Source: Enterobacter ludwigii
Lineage (GTDB): Bacteria; Pseudomonadota; Gammaproteobacteria; Enterobacterales; Enterobacteriaceae
Reading direction: 5' to 3'
DNA length: 64,000 bases
Assembly: GCA_900068845.1 (NCBI GenBank)
Contig: CEFQ01000008.1
Coordinates: 186,001 to 250,000, forward strand
In this document: piece after piece, positions 8,238-17,084 of the stretch
Layout: each line of letters opens with the position of its first letter
Numbering within the stretch: position 1 is the stretch's first letter
Made by a program: the position numbers and the translations under genes
The notes under the pieces: generated by a model
The model's input: only the letters and a program-made list of their open reading frames with translations
What the model was told of the DNA's origin: nothing
Database searches by the model: none

Positions 8238-9390
8238 TGCCGTGCGTGAGATCCTCTCGACGTTGCTGGCTTTTGATACCACCAGCCGTGAATCCAACCT
8301 GGCGCTGATTGGCTGGGTTGAGGATTTTCTTGCGGCGCGCGGCATGACGGCGCAGCGCATCGTCAATGCCGATGGCAGTAAAGCCAATCTTTATGCGCGC
8401 ATCGGGCCATCCGGTGAGGGCGGCGTGATGCTCTCTGGCCACACCGATGTGGTACCGGTGGATGGACAAAACTGGTCGCTGCCGCCGTTCGCGCTGACGG
8501 AACGTGACGGTCGATATTACGGGCGCGGCAGCGCCGACATGAAAGGTTATCTCGCCTGCGTGCTGGCATCGCTGGATGCTTTTCTCGCCGCGCCGCTGCG
8601 GATGCCGCTGCATCTGGCCTTTTCGTATGATGAAGAGGTGGGTTGTTTGGGCGTGCGCAGCATGATCGACTGGCTAAAAGCGTCCCACGAAAAACCCGCC
8701 ATGTGTATTATTGGCGAGCCGACGCAGATGCAGCCGGTTTATGGCCATAAAGGAAAAATTGGCATGCGCTGCTATGTACAGGGGCGCGCTTGCCACTCCG
8801 CTTATGCGCCTGATGGCGTCAACGCCATCGAGTATGCAGCGAAGCTGATTAATCATCTCAGCGCCTCCGCCGTGCAGTTGGCCGCACAGCGGGATGCGCG
8901 TTTTGATCCACCTTTCAGCACGCTGCAAACCGGCGTGATTCAGGGCGGCAGCGCGCTAAATATCGTGCCGCAGGATTGCCAGTTTGATTTCGAGATCCGC
9001 TACTTACCGAATGCGGATGTGCAAGGCGTTGTTGACGATGCCAAGGCCTACGCTAACCGGCAGCTGTTACCGAGCATGCAAAAAGTGGCGGAGGAAAGCG
9101 CAATACGTTTCGAAACCCTTAGCGCCTATCCGGGATTGCTCACCGACCCATATTCGCAGTTTGCCCACTGGCTGGCGCAGTGGAGCGGCAGCGAGAGTTT
9201 CTCCACGGTGGCGTTTGGCACGGAAGGGGGATTGTTTGATGAAGCGGGCATCGCCACGCTGGTTTGTGGGCCAGGCAGCATGGAACAGGGTCATAAACCG
9301 GATGAGTTTATCGCCATCGATCAACTGGAAAAGTGCTTGCAGATGCTCAGCAATTTGTGCCAGTGGATGCGCTTAGCCGCCGCGCACTGA
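8215..9390 (+). CDS. M20 family metallo-deacylase (ArgE/acetylornithine deacetylase-like)
   Basis: 391-residue zinc deacylase/peptidase of the M20 family. Metal and catalytic motifs are in order: SGHTDVVPVDG (His76, Asp78), GRGSADMKGYLAC (bridging Asp), SYDEEVGCLG (Glu140/Glu141), IGEPT, and a C-terminal GHKPDEFI histidine. The dimerisation domain lies between. It resembles ArgE but sits outside any arginine operon, so it probably removes an acyl group from another N-acyl amino acid or amide. The start may be the ATG at 8215 or the ATG at 8230, which overlaps the DUF1028 stop more tightly; both give the whole domain. Its end overlaps the convergent LacI gene by 18 bp. Confidence 0.88.
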   Translation: MAYQAMNSAVREILSTLLAFDTTSRESNLALIGWVEDFLAARGMTAQRIVNADGSKANLYARIGPSGEGGVMLSGHTDVVPVDGQNWSLPPFALTERDGRYYGRGSADMKGYLACVLASLDAFLAAPLRMPLHLAFSYDEEVGCLGVRSMIDWLKASHEKPAMCIIGEPTQMQPVYGHKGKIGMRCYVQGRACHSAYAPDGVNAIEYAAKLINHLSASAVQLAAQRDARFDPPFSTLQTGVIQGGSALNIVPQDCQFDFEIRYLPNADVQGVVDDAKAYANRQLLPSMQKVAEESAIRFETLSAYPGLLTDPYSQFAHWLAQWSGSESFSTVAFGTEGGLFDEAGIATLVCGPGSMEQGHKPDEFIAIDQLEKCLQMLSNLCQWMRLAAAH

Positions 9391-10407
9391 GCCACGCCAC
9401 ACCACGTCGGCCTGATACAGCAGGCTATCATGCTGCTGCTCAACTTGTGGCGTGAAGCCGGTTTCATCCTGCTCGGTTTGCATCAGCCACTTCACCGCGT
9501 CCTGGGCGAACTGTTCCACCGGCTGAGAAAAGGTGGTGAGATTGTAGGATGACCAACCGGCTTGCGCGATGTTGTCGTAGCCGATCAAGCAGAGATCGTC
9601 CGGCACGCGCAGCGCAAAACGGTGCCGCGCTTCATCCATAAAGCCGCAGGCGACCAAATCGGTGACGCAAAATACGCCGTCCGGTCGCTGATGACGTGTC
9701 AATAAGCGATGCGCCAGGATCTGTCCGCTTTCATACGATGTGGTACCAAAGCGTTCAATCGTCACCGTTAATCCCGCGCGTTCTGCTGCCATAACAAAAG
9801 TATCTTCACGCTTTTTTAGGCTCGGCGTGCCCGCCAGCGAATTGGCAAACGCCAGATGCTGACAACCGGCACGCTGGAACGCCATTACCGCAGTTTGCGC
9901 AGCACTTTCGGCATCGAGATTGATGCTGAGCGATCCCGGCAGCGCTTCGTCGCGGTTGATCAAAATGATGCGCTGGCCGTGCTTGTAACACTGGCGTGTG
10001 ATGGTGCGATCGGGCATGCCGGAGAGAATGATTGAGGCATCGGCACGGAAATTAATCGCCTGCTGTAAGGCCGCTGAAACGCTGTTGTCCGAGCGATCGG
10101 TGTTGATCAGCATCGCCACTTTTCCCGCTTCCTGCAAAAATTGCGTCAGCCAGCGCACCAGACTGGCGCGATAGGGCGTGGCGATTTCCGACACGATGAG
10201 GCAAACAATGCTGCTGCGGTTGCGTACCAGCCCGCGCGCCAGATGATTAACGTGATACCCCAACTCTTCTGCCGCTTTCATCACCCGTTCACGCGTTGCC
10301 GGTGACACGCTGGCGCCCGGCGTGAACGCGCGTGACACCGCCGAGCGCGAAACGCCCGCGCGTTCAGCGACATCCTGCGCGCTTACCACCGCTTTCTCAT
10401 GCTGCAT
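9373..10407 (-). CDS. LacI-family transcriptional repressor
   Basis: 344-residue LacI/GalR repressor. The N-terminal HTH and hinge are clear (VSAQDVAERAGVSRSAVSRA, then SPATRERVMKAAEELGYHVN), followed by a sugar-binding-protein-like effector domain that ends in the usual PVEQFAQDAVKWL helix. I used the ATG at 10407 because GAGG lies 8 nt upstream and it places the HTH at the N-terminus. It is divergent from the ABC operon at 10624, and two palindromes in the shared intergenic region are likely its operators. Effector probably a sugar or sugar phosphate, judged from family and neighbours. Confidence 0.92.
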   Translation of the reverse strand: MQHEKAVVSAQDVAERAGVSRSAVSRAFTPGASVSPATRERVMKAAEELGYHVNHLARGLVRNRSSIVCLIVSEIATPYRASLVRWLTQFLQEAGKVAMLINTDRSDNSVSAALQQAINFRADASIILSGMPDRTITRQCYKHGQRIILINRDEALPGSLSINLDAESAAQTAVMAFQRAGCQHLAFANSLAGTPSLKKREDTFVMAAERAGLTVTIERFGTTSYESGQILAHRLLTRHQRPDGVFCVTDLVACGFMDEARHRFALRVPDDLCLIGYDNIAQAGWSSYNLTTFSQPVEQFAQDAVKWLMQTEQDETGFTPQVEQQHDSLLYQADVVWRGSVRGG

Positions 10408-10452
10408 GCTCAACACCTCTTCACATTCTGGCTGAACTGAGTCTGCCTCAGA

Positions 10453-10468
10453 TTGCAAAGGTGTGCAA
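10453..10468. promoter_or_regulatory. Putative LacI-family operator 1
   Basis: TTGCAAAGGTGTGCAA, a near-perfect inverted repeat 46 bp upstream of the LacI start codon. It shares half-sites with the palindrome at 10562-10577, which supports autoregulation by the divergent repressor. Confidence 0.6.
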
Positions 10469-10561
10469 ACTGCTTTAGATCTCATTTGTTGCATTTTTGT
10501 GACATTGCCTAACAATTGCGCAGCGTGGTGTTTGACAGGACATTTCTTGTTCATTACTACT

Positions 10562-10577
10562 TTGCACACACGTGCAA
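10562..10577. promoter_or_regulatory. Putative LacI-family operator 2
   Basis: TTGCACACACGTGCAA, with perfect TTGCAC/GTGCAA arms, 47 bp upstream of the binding-protein start. The two operators are 109 bp apart start to start, a distance that would allow DNA looping by a tetrameric or paired repressor. Confidence 0.65.
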
Positions 10578-10623
10578 GAAAAGGTGCCAATGAAGCACCA
10601 ACCCTACAATCCAGGAGAACACT

Positions 10624-11652
10624 ATGCGAGTCACCTCAATGGCCATCGCGCTATCCCTCTGTTGCACTGCACTGCCGTTTGCCGCCTCGGCTGCGGGGAA
10701 TTTAAATATGGTCTGCTCCGCCGACGTGGTGGTGTGCGAGCACATGACCAACATCTTCAGCAAGGCGCACCCGGATATCAAAGTGAGTATGGTGCGACTC
10801 TCTGCGGGAGAAGCCTATGCACGTTTGCGCAGTGAGGCACGCAATCCGCGCACCGATATCTGGTGGGCGGGCACCGGTGATCCGCATATGCAGGCGGCGG
10901 AAGAGGGACTGACGCAGCCGTATAAATCGCCGCTGCTCGATCAGCAGCAAGATTGGGCGCAGAAGCAGGCGGAAAACTCCCATTTCCGCACGGTCGGCAT
11001 TTACGCTGGCGCGCTGGGTTGGGGCTACAACACCAAATTGCTGGCATCTAAAAAGCTGAAAGAACCGAAATGCTGGGCCGATCTGCTGGACCCAAGCTTC
11101 AAAGGGGAAATTCAGATTGCCAACCCAAACTCGTCCGGCACCGCGTATAACACGCTGGCGACGCTGGTGCAGATCATGGGTGAAGACCAAGCCTTTGATT
11201 ACCTGAAAAAGCTCAATGCCAATATTTCGCAATACACCAAATCCGGTTCCGCGCCGGTGAAGTCGGCCGCGCGGGGTGAAACGACCGTCGGCATCGTGTT
11301 TATGCATGATGCGGTGGCGATGGAGGTGGATGGTTTCCCGATCAAGACCGTTGCACCGTGCGAAGGCACCGGTTATGAGATTGGTTCGATGTCGATTGTT
11401 AAAGGTGCGCGCAACCTCGCCAACGCTAAAGTCTGGTACGACTGGGCGCTGAGCGCTGAAGCGCAGTCGCACATGAAAGAGGCCAAATCCTTCCAGCTGC
11501 CGTCAAACCGTAACGCCGAGATTTCTGAATACGCGCCGCGCTTCGAGAACATCAAGCTGATCGATTACGACTTCAAAACCTACGGCGATTCTGCCAAGCG
11601 TAAAGCGTTGCTGGGACGTTGGGATAAAGAGATTGGTGCTAGCGCGCAGTGA
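10624..11652 (+). CDS. ABC transporter periplasmic binding protein (AfuA/Fe3+-type family)
   Basis: 342-residue periplasmic binding protein with a Sec signal peptide (ALSLCCTALPFAASAAG) and the family-1 pattern LRSEARNPRTDIWWAGTGDP. It resembles the AfuA/FbpA group. Members of this group annotated as iron-binding have been shown in some pathogens to bind hexose phosphates, and here the LacI repressor and an inositol-monophosphatase-family enzyme in the same operon favour a phosphorylated sugar or polyol over iron; no Fur box is visible. ATG follows CAGGAG. It is separated from the permease gene by 215 bp carrying three tandem palindromic repeats. Confidence 0.88.
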   Translation: MRVTSMAIALSLCCTALPFAASAAGNLNMVCSADVVVCEHMTNIFSKAHPDIKVSMVRLSAGEAYARLRSEARNPRTDIWWAGTGDPHMQAAEEGLTQPYKSPLLDQQQDWAQKQAENSHFRTVGIYAGALGWGYNTKLLASKKLKEPKCWADLLDPSFKGEIQIANPNSSGTAYNTLATLVQIMGEDQAFDYLKKLNANISQYTKSGSAPVKSAARGETTVGIVFMHDAVAMEVDGFPIKTVAPCEGTGYEIGSMSIVKGARNLANAKVWYDWALSAEAQSHMKEAKSFQLPSNRNAEISEYAPRFENIKLIDYDFKTYGDSAKRKALLGRWDKEIGASAQ

Positions 11653-11710
11653 TGATCCGTGCGGACGGTGGGAAGGTCGTCATAAATGACGCCCCTACAA
11701 AACCGCACCC

Positions 11711-11851
11711 GTAGGGTCGCCATTTATGGCGACCTGGTTAAGCACCGCACGAAACCCGTAGGGTCGCCATTTATGGCGACCTGGTTAAGCACCGCACGAA
11801 ACCTGTAGGGTCGCTATTTATGGCGACCTGGTTAAGCACCGCATGAAACCC
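11711..11851. repeat. Three tandem 47-bp repeats with hairpin cores inside an operon
   Basis: Units 11711-11757, 11758-11804 and 11805-11851 are near identical. Each starts GTAGGGTCGCCATTTATGGC, forms a GGTCGCCAT/ATGGCGACC hairpin, and ends with a 23-bp arm containing GGTTAAGCACCGCA. A degenerate related hairpin precedes them at about 11674-11697. Lying between binding-protein and permease genes, they may stabilise the upstream mRNA and lower permease expression, as REP elements do in malEFG. Confidence 0.92.
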
Positions 11852-11867
11852 GAAGTCGAGGTATGTG

Positions 11868-14090
11868 ATGAATGCAAATAATCGCCGTCTAACCGGCGCG
11901 CTGGTCATCGGCGCAGTGGCGTTACTGCTGCTGCCGTGGTTCAGCCTGGAAGCCGGTTTCTTTAGCAGCGGCTGGTTAACCAGTCTGTGGAGTGATAGTG
12001 CTAATGCGCCGGCGCTGTGGCAAGTGGGCGCACATCCGTGGCTTGCGGTTGCCATCGTGCTGTTTGTGCTGTGCGCCGGTTGCGGCCTGCTGCCCGGCGC
12101 AGCGCGCAGCCGTTTGTTGCTGCTGTTCAGCGCGCTTGGCGTGCTATTCCTGGTGATTGAAGGCCACGCGATTGGCTACAGCGGCTGGAGCTGGCTGTGG
12201 CTGGAGAACCGCTTCGGTGCGCTGGAATCCGGCCAACCGGCAATGGGCGCGGGTGCGCTGCTAATGCTGACCACCTTCCTGCTGCTGTTTTCCTTCGCGC
12301 TAGCCGAACGCGGCGTGATGAAAGGCGACGCCTTTGTGGTGGCCTCGTTGGTGCTGCTCACTGCGCTGGTCAGCATATTCGTACTTTATCCGGTGCTAAG
12401 CATGTTTGTGGTGTCGGTACAGGATGTTGACGGCAGCTTCAAGCCGGATGGTTTGATCAGCAACATTCAGGATCCCTCGATCTGGAGCTTGTCATGTTTG
12501 TCGGGCGGCACCTGCGGCACCGCATGGCGCACGCTGTGGTTGGCGCTGATGACCGCCGCTGGCTCCACGCTGCTGGGCCTGGCGTTTGCGCTGGCCGCCA
12601 CACGCACGCCGCTGCCGTTTAAAAAGGCGCTGCGTATGCTGACCATTCTGCCGATCATCACGCCGCCGTTTGTCATTGGCTTGGCGCTGATTCTGCTGTT
12701 TGGCCGTTCCGGTGTGGTGACAGAACAACTGGCGGCGCTGTTTGGCATCGAACCGGGGCGCTGGCTATACGGTTTAACCGGTATCTGGATCGCGCAGGTG
12801 CTGTCGTTTACGCCGATTGCGTTTCTGGTGCTGATTGGCGTGGTGGAAGGCGTCAGCCCGTCGCTGGAAGAGGCGTCACAAACGCTGCGCGCCAATCGCT
12901 GGCGCACCTTTACACGCGTCTCGCTGCCGCTGATGGCGCCGGGTTTAGCCAACGCTTTTCTGATTAGCTTTATCGAAAGCATGGCTGATTTCGGTAACCC
13001 GATGGTGCTGGGCGGCAGTCACGGCGTGCTCTCCACTGAGATCTTCTTCTCGGTGGTCGGCGCGCAGAACGACCCGAGCCGCGCGGCGGTGCTGGCGATG
13101 ATTCTGCTGTGCTTCACGCTGACCGCCTTTGTGCTGCAGCGCTGGTGGCTTGGCGGCAAGAACTTCGCCACCGTCACCGGTAAAGGCGACGGCGGCAAAC
13201 ATGTGCAGTTGCCGCGCGTGCTGCGCTTTGGCGTGTACGGCATGGTGATTCCGTGGGGCCTGTTCACGCTGGTGATCTACGGCATGATTGTGGTCGGTGG
13301 CTTTGTGCAGTCGTGGGGATTGAATGATGCGCTGACCATCGAGCATTACGTTCGCGCCTTCGGCGTTAGCTTCAGCGACGGGCATCTGCTGTGGAGTGGC
13401 GTGGCCTGGAATTCGTTCTGGACCACACTAGAAATCGCGCTGATTGCCGCACCGCTGACGGCGATTGTCGGCCTGCTCACCGCATGGCTGATTGTGCGAC
13501 AGAAGTTTGCCGGTCGTCAGACCTTCGAGTTCCTGCTGATGCTGAGCTTCGCTATTCCCGGCACGGTTATCGGTGTGAGCTATGTGATGGCGTATAACCT
13601 GCCACCGCTGGAGATCACCGGCACCGCGATGATCCTCGTGGCCTGCTTTGTGTTCCGTAACATGCCGGTCGGCGTGCGCGGCGGTATCGCGGCGATGAGC
13701 CAGCTGGATAAAAGTCTTGATGAAGCGTCAATGACGCTGGGCGCTAACAGCTTCCGCACGCTGCGTAAAGTGGTGCTGCCGCTGCTGAAACCGGCCATCA
13801 GCGCCGCACTGGTTTACGCCTTCGTGCGCGCCATTACCTCGATCAGTGCAGTGATCTTCCTCGTGAGCGCGCAGTACAACATGGCAACGTCTTACATCGT
13901 TGGGCTGGTGGAAAACGGCGAATACGGTGTGGCAATTGCTTACTCAACCGTCTTGATTGTAGTAATGCTGCTGATCATCGGCATGTTCCAGTGGCTGGTG
14001 GGTGAACGGCGTCTGCGCCGCGTGGCCCGCCCGGTCGATATGGTTGCACCGCCTGCAACAACCTCATTCACTCAGGAGAGAACCGTATGA
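11868..14090 (+). CDS. ABC transporter fused double permease (FbpB/AfuB-like)
   Basis: 740-residue inner-membrane protein with two BPD_transp_1 domains in one chain, the arrangement typical of Fe3+/AfuB permeases. The first half has four to five extra N-terminal helices, then an EAA loop (LRANRWRTFTRVSLPLMAPG). The second half carries a second EAA loop (LGANSFRTLRKVVLPLLKPA). A single polypeptide therefore supplies both halves of the channel. I prefer the ATG at 11868 with GAGG upstream over the GTG three bases earlier. Its stop overlaps the ATPase start by 4 bp. Confidence 0.92.
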   Translation: MNANNRRLTGALVIGAVALLLLPWFSLEAGFFSSGWLTSLWSDSANAPALWQVGAHPWLAVAIVLFVLCAGCGLLPGAARSRLLLLFSALGVLFLVIEGHAIGYSGWSWLWLENRFGALESGQPAMGAGALLMLTTFLLLFSFALAERGVMKGDAFVVASLVLLTALVSIFVLYPVLSMFVVSVQDVDGSFKPDGLISNIQDPSIWSLSCLSGGTCGTAWRTLWLALMTAAGSTLLGLAFALAATRTPLPFKKALRMLTILPIITPPFVIGLALILLFGRSGVVTEQLAALFGIEPGRWLYGLTGIWIAQVLSFTPIAFLVLIGVVEGVSPSLEEASQTLRANRWRTFTRVSLPLMAPGLANAFLISFIESMADFGNPMVLGGSHGVLSTEIFFSVVGAQNDPSRAAVLAMILLCFTLTAFVLQRWWLGGKNFATVTGKGDGGKHVQLPRVLRFGVYGMVIPWGLFTLVIYGMIVVGGFVQSWGLNDALTIEHYVRAFGVSFSDGHLLWSGVAWNSFWTTLEIALIAAPLTAIVGLLTAWLIVRQKFAGRQTFEFLLMLSFAIPGTVIGVSYVMAYNLPPLEITGTAMILVACFVFRNMPVGVRGGIAAMSQLDKSLDEASMTLGANSFRTLRKVVLPLLKPAISAALVYAFVRAITSISAVIFLVSAQYNMATSYIVGLVENGEYGVAIAYSTVLIVVMLLIIGMFQWLVGERRLRRVARPVDMVAPPATTSFTQERTV

Positions 14091-15148
14091 CACGCGTAAC
14101 CGCTGGATCTGTGGTGTTCGAACACGTCTCGAAACGCTTTGCCGGTTTTGATGCCATTCCCGATCTCTCGCTGACCGTTGAGCCCGGCACGTTGGTAACG
14201 CTGCTCGGCCCGTCCGGCTGCGGAAAAACCACCACGCTGCGCCTGCTGGCCGGTCTGGAGCATCCCACCGCTGGGCGCATTTTGATCGGTGGCAAAGATG
14301 TCACCAACTTGCCCGCCAATGAGCGCGACGTGGCAATGGTGTTTCAGTCTTACGCGCTGTTTCCGCACATGAGTGCGCTCGACAACATCATGTATGGCTT
14401 GCAATCGTCGGGTATGAATAAGCGTGAAGCGCAAGATCGGGCGCGCGAAGGGCTGAAGCTGGTTGGCCTGGAACATCAGGGCCAGCGCTTGCCGTCGGAG
14501 CTATCCGGCGGGCAGCAACAGCGTATCGCGGTGGCGCGTGCGCTGGTGCTGGAGCCGCAGGTTCTCTTGCTCGATGAGCCGCTTTCCAATCTTGATGAAC
14601 GTTTGCGTCGCCGCGTGCGCACCGATATTCGCGATCTGCAGCAGCGGCTTGGCTTCACTGCGGTGTACGTCACGCACGATCAGGAAGAGGCGCTGGCGGT
14701 GTCCGATAAGATTATTGTCATGAAAGAGGGGGATATTGCCCAGCAGGGTGCGCCGGAGAGCCTCTACCACGCGCCAAATTCGGTGTTTATTGCCGACTTT
14801 ATGGGCGAAGCGAATATTCTGCCGTGCGAAGTGGAACAGCTGGATGGCAGCGAAGCGCTGGTGCGGCTTGGCAGCCAGCGCTATCGCGTGCGCGGTAATG
14901 GGCTAAAAACCGGCGCGGCGCAGCTTTCGGTGCGACCGCAGTTCATCACGCTGCGCGGCGAAGGTGCGGGCGCACTGCGCGGTGAAGTGACACACAGCAC
15001 ATGGCTCGGCGACCATATTGAATATGAGGTCGCAACGGAACTGGGTTCGCTGTTCATTGTGGATGCGGAGATGGAGCAGCAGTTGCCGCTGGCATCGAAC
15101 GTCGCCATCGATTTTAAACCTCAGGGTTTGGCCCTGATTGCCGGTTAA
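14087..15148 (+). CDS. ABC transporter ATPase (FbpC/AfuC/PotA-like)
   Basis: 353-residue nucleotide-binding subunit. Walker A is GPSGCGKTT at about residues 44-52, the signature is LSGGQQQR, Walker B VLLLDEPLSNLD and the switch histidine is in YVTHDQEEA. After about residue 240 there is a TOBE regulatory domain (LSVRPQFITL, FKPQGLALI). It overlaps the fused permease gene by 4 bp and is followed 14 bp later by the phosphatase gene, so the operon is LacI-type repressor versus binding protein, permease, ATPase, phosphatase. Confidence 0.95.
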   Translation: MTRVTAGSVVFEHVSKRFAGFDAIPDLSLTVEPGTLVTLLGPSGCGKTTTLRLLAGLEHPTAGRILIGGKDVTNLPANERDVAMVFQSYALFPHMSALDNIMYGLQSSGMNKREAQDRAREGLKLVGLEHQGQRLPSELSGGQQQRIAVARALVLEPQVLLLDEPLSNLDERLRRRVRTDIRDLQQRLGFTAVYVTHDQEEALAVSDKIIVMKEGDIAQQGAPESLYHAPNSVFIADFMGEANILPCEVEQLDGSEALVRLGSQRYRVRGNGLKTGAAQLSVRPQFITLRGEGAGALRGEVTHSTWLGDHIEYEVATELGSLFIVDAEMEQQLPLASNVAIDFKPQGLALIAG

Positions 15149-15162
15149 TTTAAGGATGGATG

Positions 15163-15963
15163 ATGAGTGAATTAGAGAATGACCCGCTGTTATCACGCCT
15201 GATTCTGGCGGAGAAAGTGGCACGAGCAGGCGGCGCGAAGGCGCTGGAGTATTTTCATCAGCGCGACACCTTGGTGGTGGAGACCAAATACGATTTGCAG
15301 GATGTGGTGTCACGCGCTGATCGCGAAGTGGAACAGATGATCGACCAGCAGATTCGCGCGCAGTTTGCCGACGACGGTTTCCTGGGCGAAGAGTACGGTT
15401 TGCAACAGGGGACATCCGGTTATACGTGGGTGGTTGATCCTATTGACGGTACCAGCCCGTTCCTCAACGGCATGCCGAACTGGTGTGTGTCGGTCGCGGT
15501 GCTACACGATGGTGTGCCGGTGATTGGCGTGATTTTCGCACCGTATTATCAGGAGTGCTATGTGGCGGCCATCGGCCAGGGCGCAACGCTCAACGGCAAG
15601 CGCTTGCAGGTGGATGCCACACGCACGCTGCAAAACCACGTCACCGGTTTCGGCGCCAACAGCCACGTCAGCCCAGATGAAGTGGGCAAAATCCTCGCTT
15701 CGCTGCTGGCGGCGGGCGGGAACTTTATACGCATTGGATCGGGCGCGTTGATGCTGGCGTGGGTCGCAGCTGGACGTGTGGTCGGCTATTACGAACCTTA
15801 TATGCATGCGTGGGATTGTCTGGCCGGCTATTGCCTGGTGAAAGAAGCCGGCGGCTGGTATCACCCGTTTAACACCGAAGGAGAACGCTTGCTGAAGGGA
15901 GCGCAGGTGCTGGCTGTTGCGCCTGGCGCGGAAGCGGATTTGAAACGGATTGCCGGTTTGTAA
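15163..15963 (+). CDS. Inositol monophosphatase family phosphatase (HisN/SuhB-like)
   Basis: 266-residue Mg2+/Li+-sensitive phosphatase. The family motifs appear in order: GEEYG (metal Glu), WVVDPIDGTSPF (DPIDGT metal site) and AWDCLAGYCLVKEAGG (WD motif). It should hydrolyse a phosphomonoester such as an inositol, histidinol or sugar phosphate. Being last in an AfuABC-like operon, it could dephosphorylate the imported substrate. A tandem ATG at 15160 is an alternative start; AAGGATGG lies just before. The gene is followed by a shortened composite repeat. Confidence 0.9.
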   Translation: MSELENDPLLSRLILAEKVARAGGAKALEYFHQRDTLVVETKYDLQDVVSRADREVEQMIDQQIRAQFADDGFLGEEYGLQQGTSGYTWVVDPIDGTSPFLNGMPNWCVSVAVLHDGVPVIGVIFAPYYQECYVAAIGQGATLNGKRLQVDATRTLQNHVTGFGANSHVSPDEVGKILASLLAAGGNFIRIGSGALMLAWVAAGRVVGYYEPYMHAWDCLAGYCLVKEAGGWYHPFNTEGERLLKGAQVLAVAPGAEADLKRIAGL

Positions 15964-15973
15964 TCATGATTGT

Positions 15974-16100
15974 GGTCGCCATTAATGGCGTAGTGCCAAT
16001 CAGATAAGCACTACGTTTAATCCTCGGACATCCCGTAGCGGCGCGATTTATCGCGCAATAAATTGCGCCGCTACGATCTGCGCCTTCTGTAATGGCGACC
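15974..16100. repeat. Shortened copy of the composite palindromic element
   Basis: Starts with GGTCGCCATTAATGGCG, contains the 40-bp palindrome at 16035-16074, and ends AATGGCGACC. Compared with the 168-bp copies at 26509 and 42510 it lacks most of the right inner arm. It sits between the convergent phosphatase and LysE genes and could serve as a bidirectional terminator. Confidence 0.8.
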
Positions 16101-16105
16101 GCCCA

Positions 16106-16744
16106 TCAAACCAGAATAAATTCCCGATAACCCGACCAAATCACGTAGATGGCGAAATAAACAAAAATCAGCGCCGAAGCAAGATAGGAGTACTTGAGTA
16201 AGCGCGCGCCCAGTAATTTTCCGCCCATGCTGCCAACCAAACACAACACACAGGTCCACACCACGCCGGCGATAAAAAAGCCGCCAAGGAAAGAGGAGGT
16301 TGCTGTCGCGCTGCCGTGTCCCATCCGTGAAATCAAGGCACCGCCCACGCTGGCAAACCACAAGATGGCCGTGGGCGATGACATCGCCAACATTACGCCA
16401 CGACTGAACTCGCGCAGCAGCGATCGATACGGCTGCTGTTCCGTTTCCGGCAGTTCTGCCTGTTTTTGCAGCGCCGCATACAGCATTTTCCCGGCAAACC
16501 ACAGCAACAGCACGCCGCCCCCAATCCACAGCACCCAACGCACGGCAGTAAATTGCAGCACCACCGCCATCCCCGCCAGCGCCAGCAGCGCATAGATTAA
16601 GTCACCAATGCAGGTGCCAATCCCCAACCAAAACCCGTGAAAATAGCCGCGTTGCATCGCCAGCGTAATCATGGCGATATTGGCGAGACCGATATCAAGA
16701 CATAACGACAAACTCAGCAGAAAACCATTTGAAAACTGCAGCAT
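16106..16744 (-). CDS. LysE/RhtB-family amino-acid exporter
   Basis: 212-residue inner-membrane exporter of the LysE superfamily, with six predicted helices. The N-terminus (FSNGFLLSLSLCLDIGLANI) and the helix-2 glycine pattern (GFWLGIGTCIGDLIYALLAL) are typical, as is the ASPTAILWFASVGG-like segment in the middle (SSPTAILWFASVGG). I chose the ATG at 16744, which gives normal family length. A GTG/ATG 150 bp upstream would add repeat-encoded residues shared with the region near 42480. Substrate unknown, probably an amino acid. Confidence 0.88.
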   Translation of the reverse strand: MLQFSNGFLLSLSLCLDIGLANIAMITLAMQRGYFHGFWLGIGTCIGDLIYALLALAGMAVVLQFTAVRWVLWIGGGVLLLWFAGKMLYAALQKQAELPETEQQPYRSLLREFSRGVMLAMSSPTAILWFASVGGALISRMGHGSATATSSFLGGFFIAGVVWTCVLCLVGSMGGKLLGARLLKYSYLASALIFVYFAIYVIWSGYREFILV

Positions 16745-17084
16745 AGCAACGTCAGCATCCCTGGCATGTAAATGGAGTGTTATTAAATCACACTGTGCTT
16801 CGCTGCGGCGGAATTTATCATCTTCATGCGCGGATGGAGTCACCATGAATGGCGACCTTACGTTTATAGCGCTGGGTTTTTGTAGGGTGCGCATTCATGC
16901 GGACCAGGAAGATGAGCACAGGTTTGTGCCAGTTTGTGAAGCCGGTCACTCTCCACGCCTCCGCTTAAAAATCTATCCCACTATAGTCGTTAGGCGGCCT
17001 GCGTCATCGGCCGTAATCACAATAAAAAATCCAACTTTACTAACGCTTTTTATAAAGAACATTCCGATTATGGTGGGTACGACA
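16745..17084. promoter_or_regulatory. Divergent promoter region with a dispersed repeat
   Basis: 340 bp between the LysE and lactonase genes. The left half holds a repeat at about 16845-16905 with a GGTGCGCATTCATGCGGACC hairpin. The same stretch occurs inverted at 42462-42530. The remainder is AT-rich (AATAAAAAATCC near 17020) and probably carries the lactonase promoter; no specific operator is recognised. Confidence 0.5.

Noticed and set aside
11711..11851. Tandem repeats as a CRISPR array
   Set aside because: The units are directly adjacent, with the intervening arms also identical, so there are no unique spacers; no cas genes are near.
16850..16894. Longer N-terminus for the LysE protein
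   Set aside because: The extra residues are encoded by a dispersed repeat also present near 42480, and family length fits the start at 16744.
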